Of a DNA stretch of 64,000 nucleotides, positions 60,007 through 64,000 are shown in pieces. The notes under the pieces are model-generated. The model had not been told where the DNA came from. It did not search any database and saw nothing but the letters and a program-made list of their open reading frames with translations. The translations under genes were made by a program, and so were the position numbers. Position 1 is the first letter of the stretch. Every line of letters starts with the position of its first letter. The stretch is from Cannabis sativa (Eukaryota > Streptophyta > Magnoliopsida > Rosales > Cannabaceae), in contig NC_083604.1 of NCBI RefSeq assembly GCF_029168945.1, forward strand, positions 13,632,812 through 13,696,811, given 5' to 3'.

Positions 60007-63000
60007 TGTTGGGTTTTATGCCCTAAATAAAAATCTTTACAATCTGATTAGTTATCAATATAAGAAATTTGAAGTGATTGATGTTTGCATGAATTTTACA
60101 TGCTAATGGTTTAAATATGTTTATTACATTTACACACAAAATCAGTTAAATCCAGATCATATGTTTATTCACAATTACAGTATCGTCAACACAGTGGAAT
60201 GTGATTGTGATCATATGAATCAAAAGTATTGGTCCCTGTTTCATCAGTGTTATTGGATTTACACTAATGTGATAATCAGCGATGATGTGTACTTACACTT
60301 GGAGTAAGTGTTATGTTCTTTCCAGGACATTAGTCAAGTATACTAGTTTCGAATGTATGGAGTATACATTGGACTGGACCGATATTGCAACTAAGCTAAG
60401 ATATTACAAACTTACCGTTATACATATCTTTCCAAGTCAATATCAGTAGTTGATCTTAAGATTAAAAGAATCTAAATCCTGATATGCTTAGGCTCAACTC
60501 AGGAGTGCTATTCATGTTCTTTGATTTATTAGTTAAGCCTACTTTTGGGTCAGGGTGATACGTATATTTTGGGAACATGATAGTATGATTGAGTGGGAGT
60601 GCTGAACATAAATATGGAATCTATAGCTTCTACTGGTGTATAGAAGTCAAGTGATGATTCCCTTCAAGCTTAGCAAATAGAAGTAAATGGATGAGCTCTT
60701 GTTTAACTGACTAATTATTAGATCACTAAACACCATTTACAGGTAGCTAAGTGTTTTAAGCGGCAAAATACATTGAGGGGTGAGAACGGTAAAGAAATCC
60801 CATCTCGATATAGATCATCTATATAGAGGATCTTTAAATCACAATAAGATTATAACAATGGTTAAATGAGATAGCGTATTGATATCATGGAACATACAAT
60901 ATGCTATATATAAGTCTGAGAGTGCAATTCTAAGTTCTAAAAGTGGATTCAACGAAGAATTAATAAGTAGGAATTTACTTGGTAAATTTGGTTCACTTAT
61001 TGGAAGCTCAGGATATAGATCCATGGTCCCCATTCTAGTTTAGAACATTCTGCTTGTAAGACTCATTAATTTATTCGTGATTGATCAATTATAATTCTAA
61101 AGTTAGACTATGTCTAATTTTATGAATTTTCACTAAGCAGGGGTGAAATTGTAAAGAAAAGAGTTTCTAGGTTTATTTATTTATTAATGGACTTTATATG
61201 TCTAATTAATAATTAAATTAAATGACAATATTATTTAATAATCTATTTGAGTTATTAAATAATTAGTTTTGGCATTTAAAATGTTAAAATTGGAAAATTG
61301 GCGTTTTTGAGAAAATAGAGATAAAATTTGATAAAACTGCAAAATCAAGTGGGGCCCACTATAACACCTTGGTCGGCCACTTAATGAGGTTTTTCAAATA
61401 AATATTTTCATTATTTTAATGCCAAATAATTCCTAACCTAAACCTAGTAGTTGCCTATAAATAGAAAGTGATGGCTCAGTCAAATCATAAGTTTTCATAA
61501 CATGCTTTCATCATCTTCTGACAGAAATTTCTCTCTTCAGAAAAACTGAGCATTCCCCACTTTCTATACCTGGCCGAAATCCCTATTCTCTTTTCTCCTT
61601 CATCAATTTTGAACCCTAGTGAAAGAGTAAGTGCCCACACACAGCAAGCAGTAACTCAATCATAGATTGGAAGACTGTGAAGGATCAAACTTGAAGAAGA
61701 AGGACATTCGGGCTCAGATCTTGATTATACTCTGCTACAGAAAGGATACAAGGATTAGAGATCTGAGTGGAAGGAGACATTAATTCCGCTGCATCAATGT
61801 AAGGTTTTCTTAACTTTATATGTGTTTAATTTATCGTTTTAGAAAGTTCATATTTAGGGTGTTTAAACAACATACTTGTGAGTAGATCTAAGATTCTGGT
61901 AAAATAAATATCCAACAACTGGCCTCAGAGCCATGGTAATTGATTTACTTACATGAAATTTGGACTTTAAAACGATTGTTTGTTTTTGGATGGTATCATG
62001 TTGTATTGAGTGTTATTTGATGATTGATTGGTGTTTGTAAATTTTCGTGTAAAATAATTGAATATCTGTTTCTGAAATTATTTTTATTGGATAGTATGGA
62101 AAAAATTAAGCAAGTTACTTTTTTAGAGAACTCAATTTCGATTTAATTTGAATTAGTTATGATTTTTTGAAGATTCGAAAAAAAAAACGGAGTTGTGCTG
62201 AAATTTTCCTGGGATCGCGAAAACTGTCCGTACAACTCGCAATTTTTTCGTTTTTCTTCGATTTTTCATGCTTTTTCATGGAATTAACTTCCGATTTTTT
62301 GTGTAGTTCTATATCTATATATTTACTATTCCTAATTCAATTCTAATTATCATTATGAATTAATTTAACAATTTTTAAATTTAATGCAAGATATTAGTGT
62401 AATTTGAATTTTAAAATAGTAAATATCTATCTTATTGCTTAATTATCTATCTTATTTTAAATTTAATTATATCTTATCTTATTTTTAAATTTAAGGTCAG
62501 ATTTTATATATTTTTTTTAAATTAAATCTTTTTTAAATAATTTGACCTTATTTAAATTTAAAATAAGATAATTATAATCATGTAATTTTAAATAGATGTA
62601 AGATATTTTGCTAACTTTTAAATTTTGTTATTTTATTTATTTAAATTAAATTTAAAATTCTGAAAAAGATATTACATTTATCTTTTTTAATTTTTATTTA
62701 TAAAATAACATTTAATTTTTAAAAGTAGTTTGCAAATTTTGAAATGATATTTAGGTTGGTTGAAACCTAATTTTTTAAAATTGTAGGTTTAATTTTAAAT
62801 TTTTTTTAATTTCGAAATTTATATTAATATTTTTTTTTCGAAAATAAATATTTATTTTTTATTTTATTTTCGAAAATTAAATTATTTATTTTTTAAATTA
62901 AATATTTTTTTAATTATTAATTTCGAAATTTATTTATTTAAAATTAAATAAATCCTACTTCCAACTATCCAGCTAACCTTGTTGCATGAGTATGTGGTTT

Positions 63001-64000
63001 TAGCTTGTGTGTAAGTTTTCAAAACCTATTATTACTTGATTGCAAATAGCCATGGTTACTTTTTGCCAAATCTAATAATCTGATGGCTCCCTTGGTCAAG
63101 TTAATAATTTGTAACAGGTAAATTTTACAATCTTCTTTCATCTGTGTATGACCTAGCAACATGATAGGATCCATCCAAGTGTGTACCTGTGTGAGCCTAT
63201 GTGTTTATTTTATTATATAGATGCATATAGGTTGTTGCTAAATAAAATGTCACACCATGATAGATTTTATTTAGGTCCATTTAGTTATTGGACCTATTCA
63301 ATTAATAACAGTTATTTATTTTAAGGTTAAATTCCTCTCTTTTGGGCCTTGTGTGAGAGTTGGGAGCCATAGAAGTGGGTACGACATACTGAACCCAGCA
63401 CCCCCTCACATGAACTACCCCAATTGTGAAGGCCCATTTGCCTGATTTGAATAACTGTACTAGGTTAATTATATTAGTTTGACCTAATAAAATTAAATTA
63501 GCAACATAATTAACTTTTAAAATATATGAAATTTATTTTCATTTTAATATTTTAAAGTTAATTTTAAGAAAAACACTTTTAGTTTTAGATATTATTTCTA
63601 GACAAACTATTTGTATTTTTCTTGTATTTAATTAAATATAGAATTTTAACTAACTAGATTCTTTCTGGAGCTTATTTAATTAAATATTCCTATTTAAGTT
63701 ATAAATTAGTTGTATCAACTGATTTTTTCTTATCTAACTTAAATTTGAATATATGATTTAAATTTTAAATCAAGTTGAGGAATCCTAGGCATTAGTTATT
63801 AAAGAATCTTAAGATATTTTTTAAGTTAATATCTTTTCGAATATTAACTTAAAATGGAATATTTAAGATATTTTTTAGGTTAATATCTTTTCGAATATTA
63901 ACTTAAAAAGATATCTTCAAATTAAGTGGTTACAACTTAATTTTTGATATTTAATTAAATCTAAATTTGAAATTATTTAAGTTTTAGATTTTTTCTATAT
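60007..64000 (+). mobile_element. Copia-type element, subfamily A: 5' LTR and leader, running off the window
   Basis: The LTR at 60007-61917 (TGTTGGGTTTTATGCCC to TATCCAACA) is followed after 2 nt by the primer-site sequence TGGCCTCAGAGCCATGG (61920-61936). The following 2.06 kb parallels, in opposite orientation, the leader of the 10.1 kb element (36.5-38.55 kb), with no ORF. Candidate 5-bp target TTCTA (60002-60006) cannot be checked without the other end. The LTR itself is closest to the solo LTR at 10619, so the family is present in at least two LTR subfamilies with a shared leader. Confidence 0.88.
63821..63906. repeat. Duplicated AT-rich hairpin in the Copia leader
   Basis: Two near-identical 32-bp palindromes (TTAAGTTAATAT ... 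ATATTAACTTAA), at 63821-63852 and 63875-63906, share a short loop CTTTTCGA. One related hairpin occurs in the other element near 36735-36770. Confidence 0.75.

Overview
The window looks like a gene-poor, transposon-rich stretch of a eudicot plant nuclear genome. The evidence is GT-AG introns, plant-specific families (an ORTHRUS/VIM-type ubiquitin ligase, an AP2/ERF factor, a DCD-domain protein), AT-rich intergenic DNA and nested LTR retrotransposons. A Rosales/Cannabaceae-like plant is my guess from the repeat style and is not proven. Four host genes can be supported. (1) A nine-exon PHD-RING-SRA-RING protein on + (1294-5422). (2) A convergent four-exon plastid-targeted DUF2301 membrane protein on - (6973-5786). 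(3) An ERF group X-like transcription factor on - (49582-46810), whose expected start codon reads ATA. (4) A four-exon DCD-domain protein on - (55049-53415).

Layout. 1-825 is a broken L1-type LINE. 1.3-7.0 kb holds the two convergent genes, with a complete TRIM (7107-7658) 133 bp upstream of the second. 7.8-10 kb is AT-rich and holds several small DNA transposons, two with clear target site duplications (TSDs). 10.6-20.9 kb holds two solo Copia LTRs (10619-12505 and 18387-20308, each with a perfect 5-bp TSD), a degenerate Copia pol, a Ty3/Gypsy-type LTR end that cuts that pol, a 90-bp tandem array and a multi-exon gypsy-type ORF on the minus strand. 21.7-28.1 kb holds two inverted copies of a ~1.3 kb LTR-like repeat and a possible 1.0 kb solo LTR.

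28.1-44.4 kb is a nested stack. A chromovirus Gypsy element (28700-43339, TSD CCGAT) sits in an older sequence. A 10.1 kb Copia-type element (30398-40477, TSD AAATC) sits inside its left LTR, and a Copia LTR fragment (about 42590-43216) sits inside the remnant of its right LTR. The 10.1 kb element has almost no coding capacity and a long AT-rich leader. A related element begins at 60007 on + and runs off the window end.

45-55 kb is the second gene island (ERF and DCD genes), with a CACTA-type MITE upstream of the ERF and a ~1.9 kb long-TIR Mutator-like element 182 bp upstream of the DCD start codon. 57.4-59.6 kb is an LTR-like region with a degenerate ~150-190 bp repeat.

The genes do not form a pathway. 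The main interest is how transposons have been placed against gene starts, and a set of sequence oddities. These are a lost ATG, a GC-AG intron, a duplicated protein tail, and CTG/CAG-associated differences in the 10 kb Copia element that may be long-read base-calling errors.
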